Source: Quadrisphaera sp. (GTDB taxonomy: Bacteria; Actinomycetota; Actinomycetes; Actinomycetales; Quadrisphaeraceae). From it: a stretch of 64,000 nucleotides of DNA. Location: NCBI GenBank assembly GCA_029257185.1, contig JARICT010000032.1, positions 1-64,000 of the forward strand, in the 5' to 3' direction. A model generated the notes under the pieces. It searched no databases, was not told the origin of the DNA, and saw only the letters and a list, made by a program, of their open reading frames with translations. Position numbers and translations under genes: made by a program. Below, in pieces: positions 28,177 through 35,943 of the stretch; positions within the stretch are counted from its first letter, which is position 1, and every line of letters starts with the position of its first letter.

Positions 28177-28201
28177 ACTGATCACCGCCTTACTGATCAC
28201 C
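28177..28201. repeat. Direct repeat ACTGATCACC upstream of the first potD
   Basis: ACTGATCACC occurs at 28177-28186 and 28192-28201, each with the palindrome TGATCA, 15 bases apart. CACACT at 28174-28179 could be the -10 box of the transporter operon, so the repeats would lie at the transcription start, where a repressor could act. Confidence 0.4.
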
Positions 28202-28229
28202 CCCCGACGACCAGGACGAGGACCCTCCC

Positions 28230-29468
28230 ATGAGCAAGCAGCGCCCCCCGATCCCTGACCACCTGCGGCCGCTCGTCGCCGCCCAGCTCTCCCGCTCGGT
28301 GTCCCGACGCTCGCTGCTCCGCGGCGCCGGCGCCCTCGGTGCCGGTGGCGCGCTCGCCGCGCTGGCCGGGTGCGGCACCGAGGGCACCGGCGGCAGCAGC
28401 GAGGGAGCGCCGAGCGCCGCCGAGGACCTCTCCGACAGCGAGAAGACGCTGCGGTGGGCCAACTGGACGCTCTACCTGGACCTCGCCGACGACGGCCGGT
28501 CCTACCCGTCGCTGCAGCAGTTCGAGGAGCAGTCGGGGATCAAGGTCAGGTACCGCGAGTCCGTCGACGGCAACGACAGCTACTACGGCAAGGTGCAGGG
28601 CCAGCTCGCGCAGGGGCAGGACATCGGCGCCGACATCATGACCCTCACCGACTGGATGGCCGCCCGCTGCATCCGGCAGGGGTACACGCAGAAGCTCGAC
28701 GCCGCGAACATCCCCAACATGGAGAACATCCTGCCCAACCTGGCGGACGTCGACTTCGACCCGGGCCGCGAGCAGTCCCTCACCTGGCAGTCCGGCTTCG
28801 CGGGCCTGGGGTGGAAGACCGCCGAGGTCCCGTTCGAGATCAAGGAGGTCTCCGACCTCTGGAAGCCCGAGCTCAAGGGCCGCGTGGAGGTCCTCGACGA
28901 GATGCGCGACACCATGGGCGTGCTCATGGCCGACCAGGGCGTCGACATCAGCTCCGCGGACTGGGGCGAGGACGAGTTCGGCAAGGCCCTCGAGGTGCTC
29001 GAGGAGCAGATCAACAGCGGTCAGATCCGCCAGGTCAAGGGCAACTCCTACAAGGAGGACATGATCTCGGGGGACGCGCTGGCCGTCATCGGGTGGTCCG
29101 GTGACTTCACGCAGCTGAACTTCGAGAACGACAACCAGTTCTCCTTCACCCTGCCCGAGGCCGGGGGCACGCTGTGGAGCGACAACCTCATGGTGCCCAT
29201 CGGCAGCCAGCACAAGGCGAACGCCGAGCAGCTGATGAACTTCTACTACCAGCCGGAGATCGCCGCGCAGGTCGCCGCCTACGTCAACTACATCTGCCCG
29301 GTCGAGGGGGCCCGGGAGGCGATGGAGACGATCGACCCCGAGCTGGTCGACGAGCCGCTGATCTTCCCGGACGAGGACACGCTCGCCCAGGCCAAGGTCT
29401 TCCGCGAGCTCACGCCGGAGGAGAGCCGGAAGTTCAACGCGGACTTCCAGAGGGTCATCGGCAACTGA
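28230..29468 (+). CDS. Polyamine ABC transporter substrate-binding lipoprotein (PotD-like 1)
   Basis: This 412-residue protein has a twin-arginine lipoprotein signal (SVSRRSLLRGAGALG ... AALAGCG), so it is exported folded and lipid-anchored at the Cys near residue 50. The mature part is a type 2 periplasmic-binding fold with PotD-like segments (LRWANWTLYLD, IMTLTDWMAARCI, VIGWSGDFTQ). It should capture putrescine, spermidine or a similar amine. It starts the four-gene importer operon; its stop overlaps potA by one base (TGATG). Confidence 0.9.
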   Translation: MSKQRPPIPDHLRPLVAAQLSRSVSRRSLLRGAGALGAGGALAALAGCGTEGTGGSSEGAPSAAEDLSDSEKTLRWANWTLYLDLADDGRSYPSLQQFEEQSGIKVRYRESVDGNDSYYGKVQGQLAQGQDIGADIMTLTDWMAARCIRQGYTQKLDAANIPNMENILPNLADVDFDPGREQSLTWQSGFAGLGWKTAEVPFEIKEVSDLWKPELKGRVEVLDEMRDTMGVLMADQGVDISSADWGEDEFGKALEVLEEQINSGQIRQVKGNSYKEDMISGDALAVIGWSGDFTQLNFENDNQFSFTLPEAGGTLWSDNLMVPIGSQHKANAEQLMNFYYQPEIAAQVAAYVNYICPVEGAREAMETIDPELVDEPLIFPDEDTLAQAKVFRELTPEESRKFNADFQRVIGN

Positions 29469-30730
29469 TGGCGGCCTCCCGGATCGACGCCGAGGCAGGG
29501 TCGGACGGCGGCGCCGACCTCCACCTCGAGCGCGTCACCAAGGCGTTCGGACCCGCGGTGGCCGTCGACGACCTGACGCTCACCGTGCCCGCCGGGTCCT
29601 TCTTCGCCCTGCTCGGACCCTCGGGGTGCGGCAAGACGACGACGCTGCGGATGGTCGCCGGTCTCGAGGCGCCGTCCGCGGGGCGCGTCCTCATCGGCGG
29701 TCAGGACGTCACGGCCACCAGGCCGCACCAGAGGCCGGTGAACACGGTCTTCCAGAGCTACGCGCTGTTCCCGCACATGAACGTCGTCGCCAACGTCGCC
29801 TTCGGCCTGAAGCGGAGGGGTCAGAAGGACGCGGTGCGCAGCGCCCGGGAGGCCCTCGACCTGGTGGAGCTGGGTCACATGGCCGAGCGCAAGCCCGGGC
29901 AGCTCTCCGGTGGGCAGCAGCAGCGGGTGGCGCTCGCCAGGGCGCTGGTCAACCGCCCGTCGGTGCTGCTGCTCGACGAGCCGCTCGGCGCCCTGGACCT
30001 CAAGCTCCGCCGTCAGATGCAGGGTGAGCTCACCCGCATCCAGGACGACGTGGGCATCACCTTCCTCCACGTCACCCACGACCAGGAGGAGGCCATGACC
30101 ATGGCCGACCAGGTCGCGGTGATGAACGCCGGGAAGGTCGAGCAGATGGGACCTCCCGAGGAGCTGTACGACCTGCCGCGGACCGCTTTCGTGGCGAACT
30201 TCCTCGGTCAGTCGAACCTGCTGCCGGGCGAGGTCGTCGGTGAGCGCGACGAGGCCCTCGAGGTGTCGCTGCCCGGCGGGGGCAGGGCTCTCCTGCCGCG
30301 CTCACGTGCCGCTGCCACGTCGGGCCGCGTCGTGGTGGGTGTCCGGCCGGAGAAGGTCCACCTGGTCCCCCAGGGCGCCGACGGCTCCGGCGACGTGCGC
30401 GACACCGACGGGGACGAGGGCCTCGGCGACGCGGTGAACGACCTCGGCACCGGGAGGGTCGTCGACGTGGCGTTCGCCGGCGTCTCGACCCAGTACGTCG
30501 TGGACGTGCCCGGCGCCGGACGGCTCTCCGTCTTCGCGCAGAACCTCGGCAGCTCGGTCCGGGTCCGCCGGGGCGACCGCGTGCGCCTCGCCTGCGCGCC
30601 GGCCCACGTCTTCGGTCTCGCCGGGGACGTCGACCTCAGCGCCGGTCTGGGAACCAGCGAGCCCGCCGACGAGCGCGCCGCGGTCAGCCCGTCCCCGGCG
30701 GACGCGGACGAGAACGTGGGGGTCGGCTGA
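29468..30730 (+). CDS. Polyamine ABC transporter ATP-binding protein (PotA-like 1)
   Basis: The 420-residue ATPase has Walker [15 protein letters not shown], the Q-loop, the ABC signature [15 protein letters not shown], Walker [14 protein letters not shown] and the switch His in [11 protein letters not shown]-terminal TOBE regulatory domain follows from about residue 290. Start ATG overlaps the potD stop; stop overlaps the potB start in the same TGATG arrangement, so subunits are made in step. Confidence 0.95.
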   Translation: MAASRIDAEAGSDGGADLHLERVTKAFGPAVAVDDLTLTVPAGSFFALLGPSGCGKTTTLRMVAGLEAPSAGRVLIGGQDVTATRPHQRPVNTVFQSYALFPHMNVVANVAFGLKRRGQKDAVRSAREALDLVELGHMAERKPGQLSGGQQQRVALARALVNRPSVLLLDEPLGALDLKLRRQMQGELTRIQDDVGITFLHVTHDQEEAMTMADQVAVMNAGKVEQMGPPEELYDLPRTAFVANFLGQSNLLPGEVVGERDEALEVSLPGGGRALLPRSRAAATSGRVVVGVRPEKVHLVPQGADGSGDVRDTDGDEGLGDAVNDLGTGRVVDVAFAGVSTQYVVDVPGAGRLSVFAQNLGSSVRVRRGDRVRLACAPAHVFGLAGDVDLSAGLGTSEPADERAAVSPSPADADENVGVG

Positions 30731-31656
30731 TGTCGGTCCTCGCGGGGCTGCAGGGCTCCCGGTCCGCTCCCGGAGCGCCGCCCCAGGACGCGCCGAGCGC
30801 GGGGCGGCGCTGGCTGCCCTACCTCCTCCTCGTGCCCGGGCTGCTGTGGCTGGCGATCTTCTTCCTGGCGCCCATCGTCCTGCTCGCCACCACCTCCCTC
30901 CAGACCCCCGTGCCCGACGGCGGTGTCGGTGCGTACCAGCCGGGGTTCGCGGTCTCGAACTACACCGAGGCGATGGCGGACTACTGGCCGTGGTTCGCCC
31001 GGTCCCTCACCTACGGCCTCATCGCGACCGTGCTGGCGCTGCTCATCGGGTACCCGCTCGCCTACGTCATCGCCGTGCGCGCCAGGGCCTACCCCCTGCT
31101 GCAGCAGCTCCTGCTCGTGGCGGTCATCGCCCCGTTCTTCGTGAGCTTCGTCCTGCGGACCATCGCCTGGCGCCAGGTCCTCGCCGACGAGAGCATCGTG
31201 GTGCAGTCGCTGAAGGCCCTGTCGATCCTGCCCGAGGGAGCGCGCCTCACGGCGACGCCGCTCGCGGTGGTCGCCGGGCTGACCTACAACTTCATCCCCT
31301 TCATGACCCTGCCCATCTACGCCAGCCTCGAGCGCCTCGACCAGCGGCTCGTCGAGGCCGGGGGCGACCTGTACGCGAGCCCCGCGACGACCTTCTTCCA
31401 CGTCACCCTGCCGCTCTCCCTGCCGGGCGTGGTGGCTGGCACGCTGCTCACCTTCATCCCCGCCACCGGCGACTACGTCAACGCCGCGATCCTGGGAGGG
31501 CCCGGCTCGGCCATGATCGGCAACGTCATCGAGTCCCGCTTCTTCCGGGTGGTGGACTACCCGACGGCGGCAGCGCTGTCCTTCATGCTCATGACCGGGA
31601 TCCTCGTGCTCGTCGCCCTGTACGTGCGCCGCGCGGGGACGGAGGAGCTGCTGTGA
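30730..31656 (+). CDS. Polyamine ABC transporter permease (PotB-like 1)
   Basis: The 308-residue membrane protein has six hydrophobic segments and the binding-protein-dependent permease EAA-type motif EAGGDLYASPATTFFHVTLPLS near residues 214-235. It forms the transmembrane channel with the next gene's product. The stop overlaps the next GTG by four bases. Confidence 0.94.
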   Translation: MSVLAGLQGSRSAPGAPPQDAPSAGRRWLPYLLLVPGLLWLAIFFLAPIVLLATTSLQTPVPDGGVGAYQPGFAVSNYTEAMADYWPWFARSLTYGLIATVLALLIGYPLAYVIAVRARAYPLLQQLLLVAVIAPFFVSFVLRTIAWRQVLADESIVVQSLKALSILPEGARLTATPLAVVAGLTYNFIPFMTLPIYASLERLDQRLVEAGGDLYASPATTFFHVTLPLSLPGVVAGTLLTFIPATGDYVNAAILGGPGSAMIGNVIESRFFRVVDYPTAAALSFMLMTGILVLVALYVRRAGTEELL

Positions 31657-32528
31657 GCGCCGGCCAGGTGCTGGCCGGCACCGAGCTCGCCGAGGACGCG
31701 ACCCCCGACGGCCACCAGCGGGCGCCGGCAGCCTCCAGGCGGCGCCTCCCGCGCCTCGGGGACGTGCTGCTGCCGGCGTACGTCGCGCTGGCGATGCTCT
31801 ACCTCATGGTGCCGATCGCCTACACCGTGGCGTTCTCGTTCAACGACGGCGGCCGGTCCAACATCTCGTGGCGCGGCTTCACCCTCGACAACTGGAAGAA
31901 CCCCTGCGGGGCCCCGGGGGTGTGCGGCGCGGTCGTCAACAGCCTCACCATCGGTGCGGTCGCCACCGTGGTCGCCACCGTGCTCGGAACCCTCATCGCC
32001 ATCGCGCTCGTGCGCTACCGCTTCAAGGGCCGAGGGCCGATCAACCTGCTGATCTTCCTGCCGATGGCCACCCCCGAGGTGGTCCTGGGGGCGTCCCTGC
32101 TCTCCCAGTTCCTGAACCTGCGGATCACGCCGGGCTACTGGACCGTCGTCGTGGCCCACATCATGTTCTGCCTGAGCTTCGTGGTGGTGACGGTGAAGGC
32201 CAGGGTCTCCAGCCTGGACCCGGCCCTCGAGGAGGCCGCCGGGGACCTGTACGCGTCGCCGCTCACGACCTTCTGGCGCGTCACCCTGCCGCTGCTGGCG
32301 CCAGGCATCGTCGCGGCCGCGCTGCTCAGCTTCGCCCTGAGCTTCGACGACTTCATCATCACCAACTTCAACTCCGGCTCGGTCGACACCTTCCCGAAGT
32401 TCGTCTACGTCGCCGCCGCCCGCGGCATCCCGGCGCAGGCCAACGTCATCGGGTCGGCGATGTTCCTCGGGATCCTCGCTGTCGTCGTGATCGGTCGTGC
32501 CCTCTCAGCCCGCAGGAGCCGCTCATGA
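31653..32528 (+). CDS. Polyamine ABC transporter permease (PotC-like 1)
   Basis: The 291-residue protein has six membrane segments and the EAA-type loop EEAAGDLYASPLTTFWRVTLP, then SFDDFIITNF, which is highly characteristic of PotC-type permeases. A hydrophilic N-terminus of about 35 residues precedes the first helix. GTG start at 31653; its stop overlaps the next gene by four bases. Confidence 0.94.
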   Translation: MSAGQVLAGTELAEDATPDGHQRAPAASRRRLPRLGDVLLPAYVALAMLYLMVPIAYTVAFSFNDGGRSNISWRGFTLDNWKNPCGAPGVCGAVVNSLTIGAVATVVATVLGTLIAIALVRYRFKGRGPINLLIFLPMATPEVVLGASLLSQFLNLRITPGYWTVVVAHIMFCLSFVVVTVKARVSSLDPALEEAAGDLYASPLTTFWRVTLPLLAPGIVAAALLSFALSFDDFIITNFNSGSVDTFPKFVYVAAARGIPAQANVIGSAMFLGILAVVVIGRALSARRSRS

Positions 32529-33811
32529 CCTCGTCCACCCCCTCGATGCGCGTCCTCGTCGTCGGGTCGGGGGGTGTGGGCGACGCGGTCGCCCGCATCG
32601 CCGCCCGTCGCGGCTTCTTCGCGGCCATGGTCATGGCCGACCACGACCTCGCCCGCGCGCAGCGCAGCGTGGCGGGGGTCCTCGAGCGCCACCCCGGCGA
32701 GCAGCGCTTCACCGCGGCGCAGGTCGACGCCTCCTCCGCCGAGGCCGTGAGCGCGCTGGCCCGGGAGCACGGCGCCACGCACGTCCTCAACGCCGTCGAC
32801 CCCCGGTTCGTCATGCCGGTCCTCGACGGTGCGCTGGCGGCCGGCGCCGACTACCTCGACATGGCGATGTCGCTCTCGACACCCCACCCGGAACGCCCGC
32901 ACGAGGAGACGGGGCAGAAGCTCGGCGACGAGCAGTACGCCCGGTCGGGGGACTGGGAGGCCGCGGGCCGCCTGGCGCTCGTGGGCATCGGCGTGGAGCC
33001 CGGCCTCTCCAACGTCCTCGCCCGCTACGCCGTGGACCACCTGTTCCAGAGCGTGGACGAGCTGGGCGTGCGCGACGGCGCCAACCTGGCCGTGACCGAC
33101 GAGGACGGCAACGAGATCTTCGCGCCGTCGTTCTCGATCTGGACGACGATCGAGGAGTGCCTCAACCCCCCGGTCATCTACGAGCGCGAGGGCGGCTGGC
33201 GCACGACGGCGGCCTTCGCCGAGCCGGAGACGTTCGACTTCCCCGGCGGGATCGGACCGGTGGAGTGCGTGCACGTGGAGCACGAGGAGGTCCTCATGCT
33301 GCCGCGCACGCTGCCTGCGCGGCGGGTGACCTTCAAGTACGGGCTGGGGGAGGAGTTCATCGGGGTGCTGCGCACGCTGCACGCGCTCGGGCTCGACTCC
33401 ACCTCGCCGGTGCCGGTCAAGGGCGTCCCGGTGGCGCCGCGCGACGTCGTCGCCGCGGTGCTCCCCGACCCCGCCAGCATCGGCCCGCGGATGACCGGGA
33501 CCACCTGCGCGGGCGTGCTCGTCACCGGGACCGGCACCGACGGCGAGCCTCGCGAGGCATACCTGCACCACCTGGTGGACAACGCCTGGTCGATGGCCGA
33601 GTACGGGTCGCAGTGCGTGGTGTGGCAGACCGCGGTGAACCCGGTGGTGGCCCTGGAGCTGCTCGCGACCGGCGCCTGGTCGGCGACCGGCGTGCGCGGG
33701 CCCGAGGAGCTCGACGCGGTGCCGTTCTTGGAGCTCCTCTCCGCCCCCGAGACCGAGGGCGGCTACGGTTCGCCGTGGGCGCTGCAGGAGCGGGCGCCGA
33801 CGAGCGGCTGA
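32525..33811 (+). CDS. Saccharopine dehydrogenase-family oxidoreductase in the polyamine importer operon
   Basis: The 428-residue protein has a dinucleotide-binding Rossmann motif (RVLVVGSGGVGDAVARIAARRG) and the family's C-terminal domain (MTGTTCAGVLVTGTGTDG, GVRGPEELDAVPFLELL). The family includes saccharopine reductase and carboxynorspermidine/homospermidine synthases, which form or break a secondary amine between an amine and an oxoacid or aldehyde. It is translationally coupled to potC, so a reaction on an imported amine is likely. The exact substrate cannot be read from sequence. Confidence 0.82.
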   Translation: MTSSTPSMRVLVVGSGGVGDAVARIAARRGFFAAMVMADHDLARAQRSVAGVLERHPGEQRFTAAQVDASSAEAVSALAREHGATHVLNAVDPRFVMPVLDGALAAGADYLDMAMSLSTPHPERPHEETGQKLGDEQYARSGDWEAAGRLALVGIGVEPGLSNVLARYAVDHLFQSVDELGVRDGANLAVTDEDGNEIFAPSFSIWTTIEECLNPPVIYEREGGWRTTAAFAEPETFDFPGGIGPVECVHVEHEEVLMLPRTLPARRVTFKYGLGEEFIGVLRTLHALGLDSTSPVPVKGVPVAPRDVVAAVLPDPASIGPRMTGTTCAGVLVTGTGTDGEPREAYLHHLVDNAWSMAEYGSQCVVWQTAVNPVVALELLATGAWSATGVRGPEELDAVPFLELLSAPETEGGYGSPWALQERAPTSG

Positions 33812-33818
33812 GACGTGA

Positions 33819-33839
33819 CGGGAGCCCCCGACGCTCCCG
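33819..33839 (+). terminator. Hairpin after the first polyamine importer operon
   Basis: CGGGAGC (33819-33825) pairs perfectly with GCTCCCG (33833-33839) around a 7-base loop, starting 7 bases after the operon's last stop codon. No T tract follows. Confidence 0.6.
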
Positions 33840-33868
33840 CCCGCAGCGTCGTCGTCGCCGAGGTTCGG

Positions 33869-33889
33869 TCCCTCGTGCCAACTGAGGGA
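33869..33889 (+). promoter_or_regulatory. Hairpin that includes the ribosome site of the SMR gene
   Basis: TCCCTC (33869-33874) pairs with GAGGGA (33884-33889) around nine bases. GGGAG inside the 3' arm is the ribosome site for the GTG at 33897, so folding would hide it. Confidence 0.45.
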
Positions 33890-33896
33890 GATCGTC

Positions 33897-34220
33897 GTGG
33901 CGTGGTTGTTGATCGTGATCGCCGGCCTGCTCGAGACCGGGTTCGCCGTGTCGCTGAAGTACAGCGAGGGGTTCTCGCGCCTCGTGCCCAGCGTGGCGTT
34001 CGTCGTCTTCGCCGTCGGGAGCTTCGTGCTGCTGAGCACGGGTCTGCGGAGCCTCCCGGTGGGCCCGGCCTATGCCGTGTGGACGGGCATCGGTGCGGCG
34101 GGCACCGCGATCGTCGGGATGATCTTCCTGGGGGAGTCCACGGCGGTGCTCAAGCTGGTCTCGATCGTGCTCATCGTCGCCGGGGTGGTCGGGCTGCAGC
34201 TGTCCAGCGCCGCCTCGTGA
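33897..34220 (+). CDS. Small multidrug resistance (SMR) transporter, Gdx/SugE-like
   Basis: The 107-residue protein has four membrane helices. It matches the guanidinium-exporter branch closely: GLLETGFAVSLKYSEGFSRL at the start and LPVGPAYAVWTGIG in helix 3. By the usual numbering it keeps Glu13, Ser42, Tyr59 and Trp62, the substrate-site residues of Gdx, but position 16, normally Trp, is Phe. Family members export guanidinium or, in the MdtIJ pair, spermidine, by proton exchange. The polyamine neighbourhood makes an amine or guanidino substrate plausible. GTG start. Confidence 0.85.
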   Translation: MAWLLIVIAGLLETGFAVSLKYSEGFSRLVPSVAFVVFAVGSFVLLSTGLRSLPVGPAYAVWTGIGAAGTAIVGMIFLGESTAVLKLVSIVLIVAGVVGLQLSSAAS

Positions 34221-34240
34221 CGCGGAGGCGTCCCTCGCCC

Positions 34241-34348
34241 GGCTCGCCGACCCGCCCGCCGTCCTCCGGCTCGCCGACCCGCCCGCCGTCCTCCTGCTCG
34301 CCGACCCGCCCGCCGTCCTCCTGCTCGACGAGCCGACCGACCGCCTCC
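34241..34348. repeat. 27-base tandem repeat, three copies plus one degenerate
   Basis: The unit beginning GGCTCGCCGACCCGCC recurs at 34241-34267, 34268-34294 and 34295-34321 with at most one change, and a diverged fourth copy lies at 34322-34348. The unit is a multiple of three, so it reads as a repeated nine-residue EDGGRVGEP-like pattern on the minus strand. I do not see a believable gene there. Confidence 0.85.
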
Positions 34349-34476
34349 CCTCCTGGACGCCGCCCCTGCGAGACGACCCGGACGGGCGGGCTGGGTGCTG
34401 GCGCTCGGCGGGGGTGAATACCGTGTCCGCGCCAGGACCGATCACCTTCCCTCCACGGCCTGGCACGGAGGTCATG

Positions 34477-34548
34477 ATGAGCACGACCGGGCGGACCGGC
34501 ACCGCGCTGGCCACGGCGCCGGCAGACGTCGACCGGGCGGCGCCGTGA
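34477..34548 (+). CDS. Possible 23-residue leader peptide overlapping the second potD
   Basis: A short frame starts at ATG 34477 (or the adjacent ATG 34474) just after GGAGG at 34467-34471 and ends with a TGA inside the GTGA that starts the second potD (34545). The peptide begins MSTTGRTGTAL and is Ala/Thr-rich. Its ribosome site is better than that of the downstream gene, so potD2 may depend on translation of this frame. It could also be a chance frame. Confidence 0.4.
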   Translation: MSTTGRTGTALATAPADVDRAAP

Positions 34549-35750
34549 GCGGCCCGCACGGCGCCGGCCTGCGCCGCGAGCGTCGACCGACCGGTGACGG
34601 TGATCCGCTGCGCGTGCTCGTGCCAGCCGCCACGGCCGCACGGCTGAGCCGACGCTCGTTCCTCTCCGCGGCAGCCCTGGCCGGTGGCATCGCGGGGCTC
34701 GCCGGCTGCGGCGAGACGTCGCCGACCGCCAAGACCTCCTCCGACGGCGGGCTCGAGGACGTCCTGAGCCTCTACAGCTGGGACGACTACGACGACCCCG
34801 ACGTCCTCGAGGGCTTCAGCGTCGCCGTCGGGCCTGAGGTCCGCCTCGACAGCTTCGGGTCCAACGAGGAGATGATCGCCAAGCTGGTCGAGGCGAAGGG
34901 CGGCTCGGGCTACGACGTCGTGGTCCCGTCGAGCTACTACGTCCAGCTCATGGTCCAGAACCAGCTGTTGATGGAGCTCAACCACGAGCTGCTCCCCCAC
35001 CTGGCCAACGTGATGAGCGAGTTCCGGGACCCGGCGTTCGACCCCGGCAACGTGCACACCGTGGTGAAGGCGTGGGGGACCACCGGCTTCGCCTATGACA
35101 CGCAGGCGATCACCCGTCCGCTGGCGACCTGGGAGGACTTCTTCGACGCCGCCCAGAACGAGGCGTCGGGCGCGGTGTCGCTCTCGGAGGACCCCGGCGA
35201 GGTGGTCTACGCGTACTTCAACGCCCGGGGCGTCGACGAGAACACCACCGACGACGCGGACTACGACGCGGCGCAGGAGTTCCTCGTGGGCACCATCGCC
35301 CCCCACGTCCAGGCGTTCGACCCCAACCCTGGGACCTCGGTCATCCCGGGGAACGAGCGCGTCCTCGTCCAGGCGTGGAACGGCGACGCGCGCCTCGGGA
35401 AGCTGGGCAGCGACGACCCGGAGCGATGGCGGTGGGTCCTGCCCTCCCCGACGAACCTGTGGCAGGACAACTGGGCCATCGCCAGCGGAGCCCCGCACCC
35501 GGTGGCCGCCCACGCGTTCATCAACCACGTCCTCGATCCCGCGGTCTCGCTGACCGAGCTGGAGTACATCGGGTACAGCACCGCCATCGACGGCGTGCAG
35601 GCGGCGGCGGAGGCCGCCGGGGTGGAGATGCTCGAGATGATCTTCTTCGGGGAGGAGCAGCTGGCGACCATGACGGAGGGCCGGCTCACGCAGCTCACCC
35701 ACCGCCAGGCCACGATCGTGGACGCGATGAGGGCCGTCGTCGAGGGCTGA
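34545..35750 (+). CDS. Polyamine ABC transporter substrate-binding lipoprotein (PotD-like 2)
   Basis: The 401-residue protein has a twin-arginine lipoprotein signal ([15 protein letters not shown] ... GLAGCG) and a PotD-like body ([44 protein letters not shown]). It is a close paralogue of the binding protein at 40450-41643 and only distantly like the one at 28230-29468. No permease or ATPase gene follows directly, so it may feed the second importer. GTG start at 34545 overlaps the leader frame; the signal begins about 30 residues in. Confidence 0.9.
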   Translation: MSGPHGAGLRRERRPTGDGDPLRVLVPAATAARLSRRSFLSAAALAGGIAGLAGCGETSPTAKTSSDGGLEDVLSLYSWDDYDDPDVLEGFSVAVGPEVRLDSFGSNEEMIAKLVEAKGGSGYDVVVPSSYYVQLMVQNQLLMELNHELLPHLANVMSEFRDPAFDPGNVHTVVKAWGTTGFAYDTQAITRPLATWEDFFDAAQNEASGAVSLSEDPGEVVYAYFNARGVDENTTDDADYDAAQEFLVGTIAPHVQAFDPNPGTSVIPGNERVLVQAWNGDARLGKLGSDDPERWRWVLPSPTNLWQDNWAIASGAPHPVAAHAFINHVLDPAVSLTELEYIGYSTAIDGVQAAAEAAGVEMLEMIFFGEEQLATMTEGRLTQLTHRQATIVDAMRAVVEG

Positions 35751-35778
35751 TTCGCCGGGGGTGACCGCGGGTGACTGC

Positions 35779-35792
35779 GGGGCGCCGGCCCC
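35779..35792 (+). terminator. Weak hairpin after the second potD
   Basis: GGGGC (35779-35783) pairs with GCCCC (35788-35792) around GCCG, 29 bases after the stop. The stem is short and no T tract follows. Confidence 0.25.
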
Positions 35793-35943
35793 CCACGAGA
35801 TCCGTCGTCGTGCGTCCGTTCGGGTGTCGAGACCCTCCGTTCTCGATGGTCACGCTGCCGGATTTCCGTGATCCACGCCCGGACGGGTACGGTCGCGTCG
35901 TCGGCGCCGACACCGGTTCGCGCCGCACGACGAGGAGGTCACC

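Noticed and set aside
33812-33896. Guanidine-I or mini-ykkC riboswitch before the Gdx-like gene
   Set aside because: The leader is too short for guanidine-I, and I find no pair of ACGR-loop hairpins for mini-ykkC.
34241-34348. CRISPR array
   Set aside because: The repeat units are directly adjacent with no spacers.
34171-34641. Minus-strand frame with a repeated EDGGRVGEP pattern
   Set aside because: The repeat comes from the 27-base tandem DNA repeat; the frame lacks a domain, a good start and conserved flanks, and it overlaps potD2.
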